A DNA stretch of 64,000 nucleotides. Origin: Nitrosomonas ureae (GTDB lineage Bacteria > Pseudomonadota > Gammaproteobacteria > Burkholderiales > Nitrosomonadaceae). The stretch's first letter is position 1, and every line of letters begins with the position of its first letter. The notes under the pieces are model-generated. The model made no database searches, was not told the origin of the DNA, and worked only from the letters and a program-made list of their open reading frames with translations. The position numbers and the translations under genes were made by a program. Location of the stretch: positions 2,294,001 through 2,358,000 of the forward strand of contig NZ_LT907782.1 of assembly GCF_900206265.1 (NCBI RefSeq), given 5' to 3'. Positions 30,496 through 40,078 of the stretch are shown here, piece after piece.

Positions 30496-32961
30496 ATGGT
30501 GAAACCATTAAAGATCGGATTACTGGTTCTGTTGAGCTTCATTATTTTTGCGGGCGTGGGACTTTATGCATTCCGTAACTCCTTGTTGGAGGAGCTCATC
30601 AATGATCAGTTACGCAAACAAGGTTTTCCGTTGCAATCCGTTGCGGTTCTCGATATTTCGCTTAGCTCTTTCCGCTTGCATGAGCTGAAGGCGGGTAACA
30701 ATGACGAATTGCAGGTGGGTAAAATCCTGGTTAACTGGCAGCTCCGTGATCTGCTCGCTGGAAAGCCAGCATTAGTTGAAATTAGCGGTGTGGAAGTGAG
30801 ACTTGATCTGAATGCAAAGCGCTCTGCGCTGGATTCGATGCAATTCGCTACGGCGGTATCTGGAAAAGATATCCGCATACCGTGGTTGCCGGTACTTTCA
30901 CTGGAAGACTCAGTGATACGCCTCCATTCCGTTGCCGGTGATGTGACGATCGCTGTGTCGGGCAGCATTGTGCACGACCATTCAAATACTCAAGTGATCC
31001 GATTCGATACCATTATCTCTGGTTCGGTGGGTCAGGCGAAGGGTGGGCTGGTAGCAACACTGGATGCGCAGGGAAATATGCAAGGTAAGATTGCTATTTC
31101 GCAAGGTAGGCTGAATATTCCCGGAGTCAAAATTTCCAGTTTTTCAGGTGAAACCGCTTTTGCATTAACGGCATTACATTTGCAGCATGTGCAGACCGAC
31201 TTTGCATTCGCGGGGATTAGCCTGCTCGAGCAGAAGCTTGGAAAGCCAGTACCCGCGCAGCTGAGGGAGACGTCAACTGCATTGAGATTGGGTGATGCAG
31301 CCATTGATCATGCTACCTTAAAAGGAAGCGTTCACAGACTATCGGGTTCCTGGAACGGAGAACTTGATTTAGGTGTTGAGGGAGGAAAACTGATTGCTGG
31401 GCCTACAGAAATTCATCAGCTATCGATTACCTTGCCAATGCAGATTAAGTTCACCTCAGACGATTGGCGCATCGGATTACGCAATTCTGGTCAAATTGCC
31501 CTGGGGAAGATCAATACCGAATATCCTTTGCGTTTTCGGGATCCCCCAGAGTTCTCAATTCCCCAGGCTGATCTGAGTGTAACTGGAGGTCAGCATGGAT
31601 TAGCCCTTAAACATAATATCGTTGTGATGCCCGCTAATCTTAGTGTATTGGTTAAGAGCGATAAGTCTGCTGAAATTGAAGCAAACATTCATCCAGGAAA
31701 AATAACTGTGACGGGAGAAATGGATGCCAACAGAAACTATCAAGGACAGTTAGCCCTAAGTGAAGCTTCCTTTGATCTGCCGCAATCCGCGATACAGTTT
31801 AAGAATATCTCAGCTATTTTATATTTGAATGATAGTGAAATTGGCAATGCTGCTGATTTCTCCATCGGCAAATTGCGGCATCTGGCATCTGAACCTCTGT
31901 TTACAGATCTATCCATCACCGGCGATGTCAGAAATAAAGCCAAGCAAGGAAAATCAACAGAGTATGCGCTTAGCGTCACAGGTGGTGTTCCAGGTTTGCA
32001 GTTTTTAAAGATTAAGGGTGCGCATGCGCTGGATAGTGGTAATGGAGCGCTCAAAGCGGAGGTTATTCCATTAAACTTTTTACCGGATAGCCTGCAGCCC
32101 AGCGTGTTTTCTCCCGTGTTGGCACAGTTGAATAATGTAAGCGGACAGGTCAGCGCGATCGCACAATTGAAATGGTCTACAAAAGGTGTGCACAGCAGTC
32201 GCGGCGCATTGGAGATGCGAAATGTTTCGTTTACGCATGAAACTACGAAGATAAAAGATCTGAATATCGCGCTGAATTTGAACAATTTGCTAACTCCAGC
32301 CAGCCAGCCTGGACAAAAAATCACGGTTAAACAGATTGATTTTGGAGTTCCATTGGAAAATTTACTGGTTTCCTATCACATTCTGGACACAAATCCTCCT
32401 CAAATTGCGCTTGAGAAAGCGCAATTTTTCATGATGGATGGCATGATATCGGTGGCACCCGTCATTATTGATCCCGCGGCCAAATACTCTGACATGTTGA
32501 TACGCATCAGTAATATCGATCTGGAATCATTTTTTAACCTGATCAAGGTCGATGGTCTTGCGGGAAGCGGACATCTGGATGGTCAGGTTCCACTGACAAT
32601 AGAAGAAGATCAATTAACGATAAGGAATGGGCGTCTTGCTGCCAAGGCGCCAGGAATTTTGCATTTTCAATCCCAAAAAGCTTCGCAATGGTTTGCTTCC
32701 GCCGGAGAGGAAATGAATTTGTTGCTGCAAGCCATGCAGGATTTCCATTACACTGAGCTATCATTGACTCTCGACAAATCGGTTGCACACGATCTGGTAG
32801 CCCAGCTTTCTTTGTTGGGGAATAATCCTAAAGTTAAAGAAGGGCAGGACTTTCGTTTGAACATTAGGTTGGAAACAGATATAGACAAGATCTTACAAAA
32901 GATTAATTACGGCTACAGTTTATCCCATGAAATTCTGCGCGGTTCGTTCAGATTGTATTAA
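30496..32961 (+). CDS. ydbH: YdbH-family AsmA-like intermembrane transport protein
   Basis: 821 residues. One N-terminal membrane helix (PLKIGLLVLLSFIIFAGVGLY) and a long periplasmic beta-rich body, as in AsmA-like proteins that bridge inner and outer membranes. The C-terminus (NIRLETDIDKILQKINYGYS) is the conserved YdbH ending. In E. coli YdbH, with TamB and YhdP, moves phospholipid to the outer membrane. The next two genes are ynbE and ydbL, the same operon order as in E. coli. Confidence 0.85.
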   Translation: MVKPLKIGLLVLLSFIIFAGVGLYAFRNSLLEELINDQLRKQGFPLQSVAVLDISLSSFRLHELKAGNNDELQVGKILVNWQLRDLLAGKPALVEISGVEVRLDLNAKRSALDSMQFATAVSGKDIRIPWLPVLSLEDSVIRLHSVAGDVTIAVSGSIVHDHSNTQVIRFDTIISGSVGQAKGGLVATLDAQGNMQGKIAISQGRLNIPGVKISSFSGETAFALTALHLQHVQTDFAFAGISLLEQKLGKPVPAQLRETSTALRLGDAAIDHATLKGSVHRLSGSWNGELDLGVEGGKLIAGPTEIHQLSITLPMQIKFTSDDWRIGLRNSGQIALGKINTEYPLRFRDPPEFSIPQADLSVTGGQHGLALKHNIVVMPANLSVLVKSDKSAEIEANIHPGKITVTGEMDANRNYQGQLALSEASFDLPQSAIQFKNISAILYLNDSEIGNAADFSIGKLRHLASEPLFTDLSITGDVRNKAKQGKSTEYALSVTGGVPGLQFLKIKGAHALDSGNGALKAEVIPLNFLPDSLQPSVFSPVLAQLNNVSGQVSAIAQLKWSTKGVHSSRGALEMRNVSFTHETTKIKDLNIALNLNNLLTPASQPGQKITVKQIDFGVPLENLLVSYHILDTNPPQIALEKAQFFMMDGMISVAPVIIDPAAKYSDMLIRISNIDLESFFNLIKVDGLAGSGHLDGQVPLTIEEDQLTIRNGRLAAKAPGILHFQSQKASQWFASAGEEMNLLLQAMQDFHYTELSLTLDKSVAHDLVAQLSLLGNNPKVKEGQDFRLNIRLETDIDKILQKINYGYSLSHEILRGSFRLY

Positions 32962-33028
32962 GTCAGATGGCGCTAAATTGCAGACATAGAGCGTTGTATG
33001 CTCATTATCGGAAAAGAGGAGTGCAATC

Positions 33029-33244
33029 ATGTGTAAAATTGAACGAATGACAAACACTATAATTACTTCAGTAATTTTGATTTCTTGCTGCTTGGTGGTC
33101 GTATCTTGCGCACCGACGGTTAAAGTGGAATCTCCTAAGGAACCGATTACGATAAATCTCAATATCAAACTGGATGCTGATATTCGAGTGAAGCTTGAAG
33201 AGGAAGCCAAAAAAGATATAGCCGCCAACCCTGACATCTTCTAA
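33029..33244 (+). CDS. ynbE: YnbE-like lipoprotein
   Basis: 71 residues. Signal peptide with lipobox VVSC near residue 27 (ISCCLVVVSCAP), and a short mature part (PTVKVESPKEPITINLNIKLD). YnbE is the outer-membrane lipoprotein partner of YdbH. AGAGGA precedes ATG 33029; an internal ATG at 33047 is an alternative. Between ydbH and ydbL. Confidence 0.85.
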   Translation: MCKIERMTNTIITSVILISCCLVVVSCAPTVKVESPKEPITINLNIKLDADIRVKLEEEAKKDIAANPDIF

Positions 33245-33268
33245 TAGCAAATGAGAAAGGAGAACATT

Positions 33269-33619
33269 ATGCAGCGTATTTCAAATATGATCTTTAAGAA
33301 ATCTTTGCCAAAAATTTTTGGAATCATTCTTCCAGTGTTAGCACTCTATGCAATTCCGGTATGGGCCGATAGTCTCGATAACCTGCGTGCGTCTGGTGCA
33401 ATTGGCGAAGCGAGTACGGGGTATGTCATCGCCCGAGAACCTGGTGCTCAGGCAGAGGCCGATGCAATTAATGCCAAGCGTCAAGCAATTTACCAGGAAA
33501 AAGCTGCCGCACAAGGCATTGATCCCAATCAGGTAGGAAAAGTATATGCTGAGGAAATTATCCATAAAGTTCCAGCGGGAACCTGGATTCAAATTAACGG
33601 ACAATGGATAAGGAAATAG
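33269..33619 (+). CDS. ydbL: YdbL-family periplasmic protein (DUF1318)
   Basis: 116 residues. Signal peptide (FKKSLPKIFGIILPVLALYAIPVWA), then DUF1318 body: DNLRASGAIGEASTGYVIAR and the terminal WIQINGQWIRK. YdbL regulates the YdbH-YnbE bridge in E. coli. AGGAG precedes ATG 33269. Last gene of the ydbH operon, convergent with the ABC exporter. Confidence 0.88.
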   Translation: MQRISNMIFKKSLPKIFGIILPVLALYAIPVWADSLDNLRASGAIGEASTGYVIAREPGAQAEADAINAKRQAIYQEKAAAQGIDPNQVGKVYAEEIIHKVPAGTWIQINGQWIRK

Positions 33620-33647
33620 GTAATTCTTATTCTATTACCGCATCTTC

Positions 33648-35357
33648 TTAGTGATTTTGCGGTGCTTGCGATAATGGTTCCGCCACGCCATTCGAAAGTA
33701 TAAAAACCCGGTCTGCCGCGTTAATAACCGCGGGTTGATGTGAAACAGCAATAATGGTCAGGCTCTTGGCCAGTTTCTGTAATGTTTCGCAAATCGTGCG
33801 TTCGCTTTCTGGGTCTAATGCACTGGTAGGCTCGTCGAGAATCAGAAAAGACGGGTTATGCGCCAACGCTCGTGCAATCGCGATACGTTGCCGCTGCCCT
33901 CCGGAAAGTAAACCGCCGCGCTCACCGACAACCGTTTGCAACCCTTCCGGCAATGCATTAACAAAATCCCACGCACCAGCCTGGCGCAGCGCTTGTTCCG
34001 CATCATTGATTGTCAACGCGGGCTCTCCAACCAGAATGTTATTCATCACCGTATCGTGCAATAGAATCGTATCTTGCGAGACATAGCCGATCATGTGGCG
34101 CCATTGCCGCAGATGGATATCATGCAAAGATATATTGTCAATCCGGACTTCACCGGATTGCGGTTCGGTCAACCCGCATAACAAATCCAGCAGAGTACTT
34201 TTACCTGCTCCGGACGGTCCCATAACCGCGGTAAATGAGTTGACGGGTATTTCCATATTCAAATCTTCGAATATGATTTTCGGTCCATAATTAAATTTCA
34301 CATGCTGCAAGACAATGTCTTTCTGCAATGTCGGCTGTACTGTCCCGCTCGATCTTTCCGCCGCTGCGCGTGCATCTTCGGCTGCTTTACGCAATGCCCA
34401 ATAAGCACTTTCTTGCGCGGCGAGTTGTTGATGCCGGCGTTGTGTCTTATTCAGCAACCCCAGAATACGGGTCAGCAAAAATACCATCAGCATGACTTCA
34501 GGAAGCGATAACTCCCACACTACCAGTGCAATATACAAACCACTGGCAGTCAGCGCAGCAAGAATAGGCTCCTGCAGTGCTGTCAGAGCTGCCCGGTTCA
34601 TGACTTCCTTGCGCGTCGCTTTTTCCAGATGCTGCGTCTGTTCATGTAAAATGGCGTCGGCCACATTATCACGCGCCATGGCTTTTAGCGATTTGACCGA
34701 ACTGAGTACATCAGACAAATATGTAAGCAGATGGCGTAACAAATGAGTTTGTTTCGTACCGGCGCGACGGGTTGCACTGACCAGCCGATTCAACGCAATC
34801 AATAAAAACAAACCAATGACTAATGAAGCGAGCGTCGCTTCCCAGGAGATGAATAGTGCCACAATGGCATATACCATCACTTGAATAGCCAGTGCCAGAA
34901 CGTTCACACTGTGTTCAAAGCCATTGGCGGCACGATAGGCTTCGGTTGCAATCGAATTTGCAAGAGATCCGACAGGTTGTCGCAAATAGTACGGCCAGCG
35001 GCTGGCTAGTAAAGCCTCGATCAAATCCAATCGTAACGCTGTGGCGACATGCGCGACGGTGTAACCTACCTGGCGATTCGCCAGCAATAGTACCAATCCC
35101 TTGAAAAACATACCGCCGACGATAATGATCAGAATTGTATCCAAGGTAGGCTCAATACCGATATCCTGCAGCGTCGCTTCCATGAATTTACCGATACCGG
35201 AATCACCTGATCCGCCGGAATCGCCAACAGCTATTGATAGCAGTGGCAGCAATGCAGTGAGGCTCAATCCTTCGGCGATGCCCGCAATTAATAGCGCAAA
35301 CAGAACAAACGCACTGCGCCGGGGAAAAACCATAATATACGTGAATAAAGTACGCAT
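33648..35357 (-). CDS. ABC exporter, fused permease/ATPase
   Basis: 569 residues. An N-terminal six-helix membrane domain (~1-300) and a C-terminal nucleotide-binding domain: Walker A GPSGAGKSTLLD, signature LLSGGQRQRIAIA, Walker B FLILDEPTSALD and the H-loop histidine in VSHQP. The MsbA-like layout fits a homodimeric exporter of lipid, peptide or polysaccharide. I chose ATG 35357 (MRTLFTYI). It follows lolD on the same strand by about 50 bases and is probably cotranscribed. Substrate unknown. Confidence 0.88.
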   Translation of the reverse strand: MRTLFTYIMVFPRRSAFVLFALLIAGIAEGLSLTALLPLLSIAVGDSGGSGDSGIGKFMEATLQDIGIEPTLDTILIIIVGGMFFKGLVLLLANRQVGYTVAHVATALRLDLIEALLASRWPYYLRQPVGSLANSIATEAYRAANGFEHSVNVLALAIQVMVYAIVALFISWEATLASLVIGLFLLIALNRLVSATRRAGTKQTHLLRHLLTYLSDVLSSVKSLKAMARDNVADAILHEQTQHLEKATRKEVMNRAALTALQEPILAALTASGLYIALVVWELSLPEVMLMVFLLTRILGLLNKTQRRHQQLAAQESAYWALRKAAEDARAAAERSSGTVQPTLQKDIVLQHVKFNYGPKIIFEDLNMEIPVNSFTAVMGPSGAGKSTLLDLLCGLTEPQSGEVRIDNISLHDIHLRQWRHMIGYVSQDTILLHDTVMNNILVGEPALTINDAEQALRQAGAWDFVNALPEGLQTVVGERGGLLSGGQRQRIAIARALAHNPSFLILDEPTSALDPESERTICETLQKLAKSLTIIAVSHQPAVINAADRVFILSNGVAEPLSQAPQNH

Positions 35358-35407
35358 AAGCCGGTTATAAGAAATGATCAAAAGATAATGATTCGTTTAC
35401 ATAAACA

Positions 35408-36097
35408 TCATGCATGAGGCACATCGCATAAAACTCCATCGATCAATTGCTGGATGCGCTGCGCGCGATTGGCCAGACTTGCATCGTGTGTGACGATAAT
35501 CAAGCTGGCATTGATTTTACGATTCAACTCCAGCATTAAATCAAATACATGCTCAGCTGTTTTGCGGTCAAGATTTCCTGTGGGTTCATCAGCCAGAATG
35601 CAGGCAGGGCGCGTAACCAAAGCGCGTGCAACAGCGGCACGCTGGCGCTCACCGCCGGATAATTCACCGGGGGTATGTGTCAGGCGATGACTCAGGCCAA
35701 CCAGTTGTAACATTTCAGCGGCGCGATCATAGGCTTCCTGGTTTGGCAAGCGGCGAATCAGCAACGGCATGGCTACATTTTCCAAGGCACTGAACTCCAT
35801 TAGCAAATGATGAAATTGATATATGAAACCAAGCGAGCCATTACGTAGCTGGCAGCGTTCTTCTTCGTTGATCCGGGCGATATCTTGCCCGAGAATTTCA
35901 ATGTTCCCACTGGTAGGCACATCCAGTCCGCCCAGCACATGCAGCAAAGTGCTTTTGCCGGAACCCGATGCGCCGACAATCGCCAACATTTCCCCTTTAG
36001 CCAGATCCAGGTTAACCCCCTTCAATACCGGAACTGCCAAATCGCCTTGCGAAAACTGCTTGACCAGATTGCGGCAAGAAATAACCATTTCATTCAT
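35408..36097 (-). CDS. lolD: Lipoprotein-releasing system ATPase LolD
   Basis: 229 residues, MacB/LolD-type ATPase. Walker [19 protein letters not shown], the LolD-type helical segment ([31 protein letters not shown]), signature [15 protein letters not shown] and Walker [13 protein letters not shown]. It overlaps the lolC/E gene by eight bases, so the two are coupled. The complex extracts lipoproteins from the inner membrane for LolA. Confidence 0.94.
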   Translation of the reverse strand: MNEMVISCRNLVKQFSQGDLAVPVLKGVNLDLAKGEMLAIVGASGSGKSTLLHVLGGLDVPTSGNIEILGQDIARINEEERCQLRNGSLGFIYQFHHLLMEFSALENVAMPLLIRRLPNQEAYDRAAEMLQLVGLSHRLTHTPGELSGGERQRAAVARALVTRPACILADEPTGNLDRKTAEHVFDLMLELNRKINASLIIVTHDASLANRAQRIQQLIDGVLCDVPHA

Positions 36098-37337
36098 AGC
36101 GCAAAGCCTCTGCCGGATTCACTTTGGATGCGCGGTAGCTGGGGTAGATCGTGGCCAGTAAGCTGAGAATAAACGAAGTTACGGCAACGGTTGTGATATC
36201 CGCCATCTGTGGATCGGTTGGAATTGTACTGATGTAATAAATTTCCCGTGAGAGGAATTGAACATTAAACAAGCTTTCAATAAACGCAACCACTTCCCCC
36301 ACATTATAAGCGAGCAGCATGCCACCGGCTACACCAAGGATCGTACCAAAAACCCCAATAAACGTTCCCTGAACGATAAATATCTTCATAATACTGCGCG
36401 GGCTTGCACCGAGTGTACGTAAAATCGCGATGTCAGATTCTTTGTCAGTCACCGCCATCACTAATGTGGAAACAATATTGAATGCCGCAACCGCAATGAT
36501 TAATGCCAGAATTAAAGACAGCATACGCTTCTCAATTTGGATCGCACGAAAATAATTGGCATGCTGTCTTGTCCAATCGCTGATATGACTGTCAATCGTC
36601 AACATCGCGGGTAATTCCTGCACGACTTTGGGGGCTTGAAATAGATCCTTTAACTTCAAACGTACGCCGGAGACATCATCGTTTTCCATGCGATATAGTT
36701 TTTGCGCATCGAACATGTGAATTAAAATTAATCCGGAATCATATTCAAAATGACCTACTTCAAAGATTCCAACCACAGTGAATTGTTTCAAACGCGGTAG
36801 AATGCCTGCAGGTGTGACTTGCCCTTGGGGCGAAATCAGAACAATTTTATCACCGATGAAAGTACCCATCGCACGCGCCAATTCCATGCCGATCACGATG
36901 CCGAATTCTCCCGGAATCAAATGATTCAAATCGCCGCTGACCATCGTTTTCGAGAAATCGGCTACTTGATCTTCCATTTCCGGTAGTATGCCACGCACCA
37001 AAACACCTTGTACGACTTGATTGTGTGACAGCATGCCCTGCGCACTGACATAAGGTGCCGCGGCTTCCACTGCCGGGTGCTTGATCGCTTCTTCCGCCGT
37101 TTGCTGCCAATGGCTCAAATTACCATGAAAACTACCAATCTGAACATGCGAAGCAACACCCAGAATGCGTGTGCGTACTTCTTTCTGGAAGCCGTTCATT
37201 ACTGACATTACCGTAATCAATGCCGTCATTCCCAGCGTAATGCCCATCAGAGAGATTAAGGAAATAAAAGAAATGAAATGATTGCGTTTTTTGGCGCGCG
37301 TATAGCGCAAACCAATGAAAAGTTCATAGGGAGACAC
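36090..37337 (-). CDS. Lipoprotein-releasing system permease LolC/LolE
   Basis: 415 residues. N-terminal [20 protein letters not shown] and helix [21 protein letters not shown], a large periplasmic domain, then three C-terminal helices in an FtsX domain ending [18 protein letters not shown]. Only one permease gene is present, so the complex may use two copies of it, as in LolF-type systems in many proteobacteria, or a partner encoded elsewhere. Confidence 0.93.
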   Translation of the reverse strand: MSPYELFIGLRYTRAKKRNHFISFISLISLMGITLGMTALITVMSVMNGFQKEVRTRILGVASHVQIGSFHGNLSHWQQTAEEAIKHPAVEAAAPYVSAQGMLSHNQVVQGVLVRGILPEMEDQVADFSKTMVSGDLNHLIPGEFGIVIGMELARAMGTFIGDKIVLISPQGQVTPAGILPRLKQFTVVGIFEVGHFEYDSGLILIHMFDAQKLYRMENDDVSGVRLKLKDLFQAPKVVQELPAMLTIDSHISDWTRQHANYFRAIQIEKRMLSLILALIIAVAAFNIVSTLVMAVTDKESDIAILRTLGASPRSIMKIFIVQGTFIGVFGTILGVAGGMLLAYNVGEVVAFIESLFNVQFLSREIYYISTIPTDPQMADITTVAVTSFILSLLATIYPSYRASKVNPAEALRYE

Positions 37338-37446
37338 GAATGATAGTACCCGTAATAAATTTGACTATGAAGTTTGCCACATTTAATACGCAGCTTAACA
37401 AAATAATCAGAAGTTGTGATTAGGATTTACACTACAAGCTTTTTCA

Positions 37447-38166
37447 TCAAAAGCTGCCACGCGCCTCGTTGACCATTTCAGTGAGCTTTGCAATATCCAG
37501 CACATGCAAATCATGACCCTGACGCACTATCAGTTTATTTCTGATCAACATATTCAGTTCGCGTGATACGGCTTCACGGTGTGTGCTAACCAGATTGGCA
37601 ATTTCAGTTTGAGTGGGTGCCGGCGAAATGACAGCAACATTTTCGGATATCATGTGATTTCTTGCCAAACGCAACAATTCTACCTGAATACGGTTACGTA
37701 CCGCCAGCGTACTATAATCATAAACACGTTCGGTCAGACGGCGTACCTGCCCAGTTAGGCGTTTTAAAATAATTTCAGCGATCTGGCGGTTGCCATAAAT
37801 TAGTTCCTGAAAATCCGATGCCGGCATTGATGCCAGCAATACGCTGCTCCGTGCGATCGCGGTGGCCGACCGGGGATGGCCATCAATCGCCGTCAATTCG
37901 CCAAACATTTCACCCGTTGGTAAATCGCATAAGATGACTTCCTGCCCCGATAAGCTGTGATACATGATACGAATTTCACCCTGCGCGATAAAAAAAGCGC
38001 TGTTGGTATGATCGTGATAGCGCACAATCTCATTTCCCGCTTCATAACGATGCCACCGACAAGCGGCGGCAACTATTCCAATATCACGCGGCGACAGACA
38101 TTGAAATTCCTTGATCACCGACAGCATGGCAGTTGCACGGTCAGCTGAAATGTTTCGTGTGGTCAT
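37447..38166 (-). CDS. Crp/Fnr-family transcriptional regulator
   Basis: 239 residues. N-terminal cyclic-nucleotide-binding fold (RYHDHTNSAFFIAQGEIRIM...GEMFGELTAIDGHPRSATAIA, close to the Crp phosphate-binding cassette). C-terminal winged helix with recognition helix TQTEIANLVSTHREAVSREL. No FNR-type N-terminal cysteine cluster, so it is not an iron-sulphur oxygen sensor of that class. Ligand unknown. It stands alone between lolC/E and rlpA. Confidence 0.9.
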   Translation of the reverse strand: MTTRNISADRATAMLSVIKEFQCLSPRDIGIVAAACRWHRYEAGNEIVRYHDHTNSAFFIAQGEIRIMYHSLSGQEVILCDLPTGEMFGELTAIDGHPRSATAIARSSVLLASMPASDFQELIYGNRQIAEIILKRLTGQVRRLTERVYDYSTLAVRNRIQVELLRLARNHMISENVAVISPAPTQTEIANLVSTHREAVSRELNMLIRNKLIVRQGHDLHVLDIAKLTEMVNEARGSF

Positions 38167-38329
38167 TTCTTGCCGTCTTCTTTCAGAATAGCTTTATTTT
38201 ACAGTATCCGATCATTTTCCAAGATTCTGCCTTCCCATGAAATGAACAATGATATATCAAATTCAGATCGATACACTGCTTTGCAAAAAGTGATTAAGAT
38301 ATTCTATCGAAATGATCTTGAGTTACTGT

Positions 38330-38833
38330 TTAGTTCTGGCTGATTCTATCGTTAAGATGTTCGATTTTTACTTTGTCTACACCGTGCAAGCCGATTTTCT
38401 GGGCTGCGCCACGTGATAGATCAATGATTCTACCTTTCGTAAAAGGGCCTCGATCATTAACCAACACATCAACATGACGACCGTTTTTCAGATTGGTAAC
38501 TCTGACTCTGGAAGGTAAAGGGAGTGTTTTATGAGCAGCAGTCAGGCCGTGAGGAACAAAGCGTGTTCCCATCGCTGTGCGATTGCCCGATTCTGAGCCA
38601 TACCAGGATGCATGACCGATTTCCCGGTATCCAACTGCTGTTCGCAGCGGATAATAGGTAACTCCGCGGACTTTATAAGGCTTGTTGTATGGCGCAGTAA
38701 GGTTGGGTGCGCGCTGCTTGGAAATATCCGAGGAGCGGGGCACATTGCCGGGAAATATCGAAGCGCAACCGCTGATCAGGACAGCAATCAATATCATCAT
38801 GTTAGCGTGCTTGCGATTCTTTGAATGTTGCAT
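38330..38833 (-). CDS. rlpA: RlpA-type septal ring lipoprotein
   Basis: 167 residues. Signal peptide with lipobox LISGC near residue 23, then a double-psi beta-barrel: GHASWYGSESGNRTAMGTRF, LPLPSRVRVTNLKNGRHVDV and VNDRGPFTKGRIIDLSRGAA. These are the RlpA signatures. It lacks the C-terminal SPOR domain found in longer RlpA proteins, so septal targeting by denuded glycan is not expected. Family members are lytic transglycosylases in Pseudomonas. Confidence 0.9.
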   Translation of the reverse strand: MQHSKNRKHANMMILIAVLISGCASIFPGNVPRSSDISKQRAPNLTAPYNKPYKVRGVTYYPLRTAVGYREIGHASWYGSESGNRTAMGTRFVPHGLTAAHKTLPLPSRVRVTNLKNGRHVDVLVNDRGPFTKGRIIDLSRGAAQKIGLHGVDKVKIEHLNDRISQN

Positions 38834-39058
38834 AGCTTTTATAGGGCTTCTAAGACACTTTTAATTGTATATACGCATAGGATTATAAAGGTATCAATCC
38901 GCCAAGATCTATTGCTGTGGGTGTCAATTATTCAACAATACTTGAATTTGCAGTAATCAGCAGCATATCATCAGCGCATTTCAATGCTGGTGATTGTAGA
39001 CAATGGATGATTGCTAAAAAGTGGTATGAGTATATTCGACAAAAAGGATATAGAGATT

Positions 39059-40024
39059 ATGACGAACGACGACCGCACTAAGACCAATGGCGTCATTGTA
39101 CGCGCGAGTCCTTATGGAATGCAGCGTGAACCCACTTTCTCCGGCATTCTATCTTTTTTACGGCGCAAATATAGTAAGGATATCGAGGGTACTGAACTAG
39201 TCGTCAGCGGTATTCCATTCGATTTGGCTGTCACTAATCGCTCCGGGGCTCGTTTCGGGCCGCAAGCAATTCGTCTTGCCTCGGCAGAGGTTGCTTCGAC
39301 AAAACCTTATCCATGGGGTTTTGATCCATTTGAGAATCTCACAGTGATTGATTTTGGTGATTGTTTTCTCGATGTCCATAATCCACTGACGATCCATCAA
39401 GCAATTATTGAACATGCTCGCCATATTCTGACCTCAGGTGCGCGCATGCTGACTTTCGGCGGCGATCACTATATTACTTATCCATTGTTGAAAGCACATG
39501 CCGAAAAGTTTGGTGAGCCGCTTGCGTTAATTCATTTTGATGCGCATAGCGATACTTGGCCGGATGATTCACCTGATTCTTTGAATCACGGTTCAATGTT
39601 TTATAAGGCGATAAAAGATGGATTGATTGATCCTAAACACTCAGTGCAAATTGGCATCCGCACCTGGAACGATGATTTTATGGGTATGCACATTCTTGAT
39701 GCTACTTGGGTGCATCGGCATGGCACCGATGTCGTAGTTGCGGAAGTTGAACGCATAGTTGGCAACCGCCCAGCTTATTTTACCTTTGATATTGATTGTC
39801 TTGATCCCGCTTTTGCACCTGGCACCGGTACGCCGGTTTGTGGCGGACTTTCCACTGCCCAGGCGCTAAGCATCATTCGTGGTTTTAGCAGGCTTAATCT
39901 GATCGGCATGGATATTGTTGAAGTAGCGCCCGCCTATGATCATAGTCAAATCACGGCGCTGGCGGCTGCTCATATTGCATGTGACCTTATTTGTTTGCTG
40001 TCGAAACGTAAAGCAGAAAAATGA
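39059..40024 (+). CDS. speB: Agmatinase
   Basis: 321 residues of the ureohydrolase family. All binuclear manganese motifs are present: FGGDHYITYP, HFDAHSDTWPDD and TFDIDCLDPAFAPGTGTP. The family hydrolyses agmatine to putrescine and urea, which in an ammonia oxidiser could feed urea-derived ammonia. I chose ATG 39059 after AAAGGATA; in-frame ATGs at 39011 and 39026 are alternatives. It converges with the beta-barrel gene. Specificity against other ureohydrolases is not proven. Confidence 0.88.
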   Translation: MTNDDRTKTNGVIVRASPYGMQREPTFSGILSFLRRKYSKDIEGTELVVSGIPFDLAVTNRSGARFGPQAIRLASAEVASTKPYPWGFDPFENLTVIDFGDCFLDVHNPLTIHQAIIEHARHILTSGARMLTFGGDHYITYPLLKAHAEKFGEPLALIHFDAHSDTWPDDSPDSLNHGSMFYKAIKDGLIDPKHSVQIGIRTWNDDFMGMHILDATWVHRHGTDVVVAEVERIVGNRPAYFTFDIDCLDPAFAPGTGTPVCGGLSTAQALSIIRGFSRLNLIGMDIVEVAPAYDHSQITALAAAHIACDLICLLSKRKAEK

Positions 40025-40078
40025 CAGCGCTTCTGGGGAAGTTATCCGAAATAGCTCTACATATTGAAAGTGGAGTTT

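Noticed and set aside
31740-32324. 194-codon antisense frame in ydbH
   Set aside because: Fully inside ydbH, Cys/Leu/Ser-rich with no recognisable domain.
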